DNA from: Flavobacterium silvisoli
GTDB lineage: Bacteria; Bacteroidota; Bacteroidia; Flavobacteriales; Flavobacteriaceae
NCBI RefSeq assembly: GCF_004329815.1
Contig: NZ_SJPE01000017.1
Coordinates: 1,426-54,625 of the forward strand
Length of the DNA stretch: 53,200 nucleotides
Direction of reading: 5' to 3'
Every line of letters begins with the position of its first letter. Position 1 is the first letter of the stretch. A program made the translations under genes and the position numbers. Below the pieces are notes generated by a model that was not told where the DNA came from, ran no database searches, and worked only from the letters and a program-made list of their open reading frames with translations. Shown in pieces: positions 53,055-53,200 of this stretch.

Positions 53055-53200
53055 AAGCTTTTGGTTGTCGGTTGTTGGTTCTTGGTTGTTGGTGTTTCCA
53101 TCAACTACTAACCATCAACTATCAACCGCGGCATAGCCGCTAATATCTTAACATACTGAGATAAAGAAAAAAACAAAGTTTAACAAAGAGCGCTGCTCCC
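53055..53200 (-). other. Spacer upstream of 5S rRNA
   Basis: It contains repeated GGTTGTTGG-like units (53060-53095) and CCATCAAC/ACCATCAAC units (53098-53125) that are roughly inverse to each other. They could form a processing stem in the pre-rRNA. No recognisable end of 23S rRNA is present. No protein-coding frame is supported. Confidence 0.4.

Overview
The window looks like a chromosomal segment of a member of the Flavobacteriaceae, most likely Flavobacterium or a close relative. The DNA is AT-rich. Promoters match the Bacteroidota TTG-N17-20-TAnnTTTG pattern. Secreted proteins carry type IX secretion (T9SS) C-terminal sorting domains, and there is part of a SprB-repeat adhesin. Many genes belong to Bacteroidota-typical families (DUF4834, DUF4252, DUF4476, DUF3667, BshB1, split transketolase). 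Most of the window is ordinary housekeeping and envelope chromosome, with one accessory pocket at about 23.2-26.0 kb.

Layout. 1-1949: N-terminal part of a huge SprB-repeat adhesin on the minus strand, running off the window. 2.2-4.4 kb: GNAT-like protein and outer-membrane protein. 4.5-10.1 kb: surface-polysaccharide cluster (DUF4834, YfhO, GT4 glycosyltransferase, flippase). 10.3-15.3 kb: response regulator, split transketolase, FKBP-like lipoprotein, S4 protein, phosphoribosyltransferase, shikimate kinase. 15.4-15.7 kb: two identical tRNA-Lys and one tRNA-Leu. 15.8-19.5 kb: a MerR/cobalamin-binding (CarH/LitR-like) regulator followed by crtI, crtB and crtZ. 19.6-21.7 kb: ECF sigma factor, putative anti-sigma factor and two DUF4252 genes. 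21.8-23.2 kb: S41 protease. 23.2-26.0 kb: minisatellites, a two-gene Pycsar-like antiphage module (PycTM effector and pyrimidine-type cyclase) and a MntA/HepT toxin-antitoxin pair, separated and bounded by attC-like repeats. 26.1-32.4 kb: a B12 uptake locus (riboswitch-controlled BtuB-like receptor, T9SS protein, BtuF/C/D-like ABC transporter). 32.4-46.5 kb: RNA modification, RmuC, thioesterases, a diheme cytochrome with an FG-GAP secreted protein, Kir channel, M28 peptidase, tRNA-His, bacillithiol and menaquinone genes. 46.7-53.2 kb: beta-helix lipoprotein, purL, OMP, and the 5S end of an rRNA operon on the minus strand.

How it fits together. The regulator upstream of the carotenoid genes retains most of the cobalamin-binding residues of the CarH/LitR photoreceptor family. 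The same motif (TTGTTTAAC or its inverse) overlaps the -7 box both in front of the regulator and in front of crtI. About 7 kb away lies a complete B12 import system under a cobalamin riboswitch. This suggests B12-dependent, possibly light-dependent, control of carotenoid synthesis. The Pycsar and MNT-HEPN modules form a small defence island whose repeats resemble gene-cassette recombination sites, although no integrase is present here.
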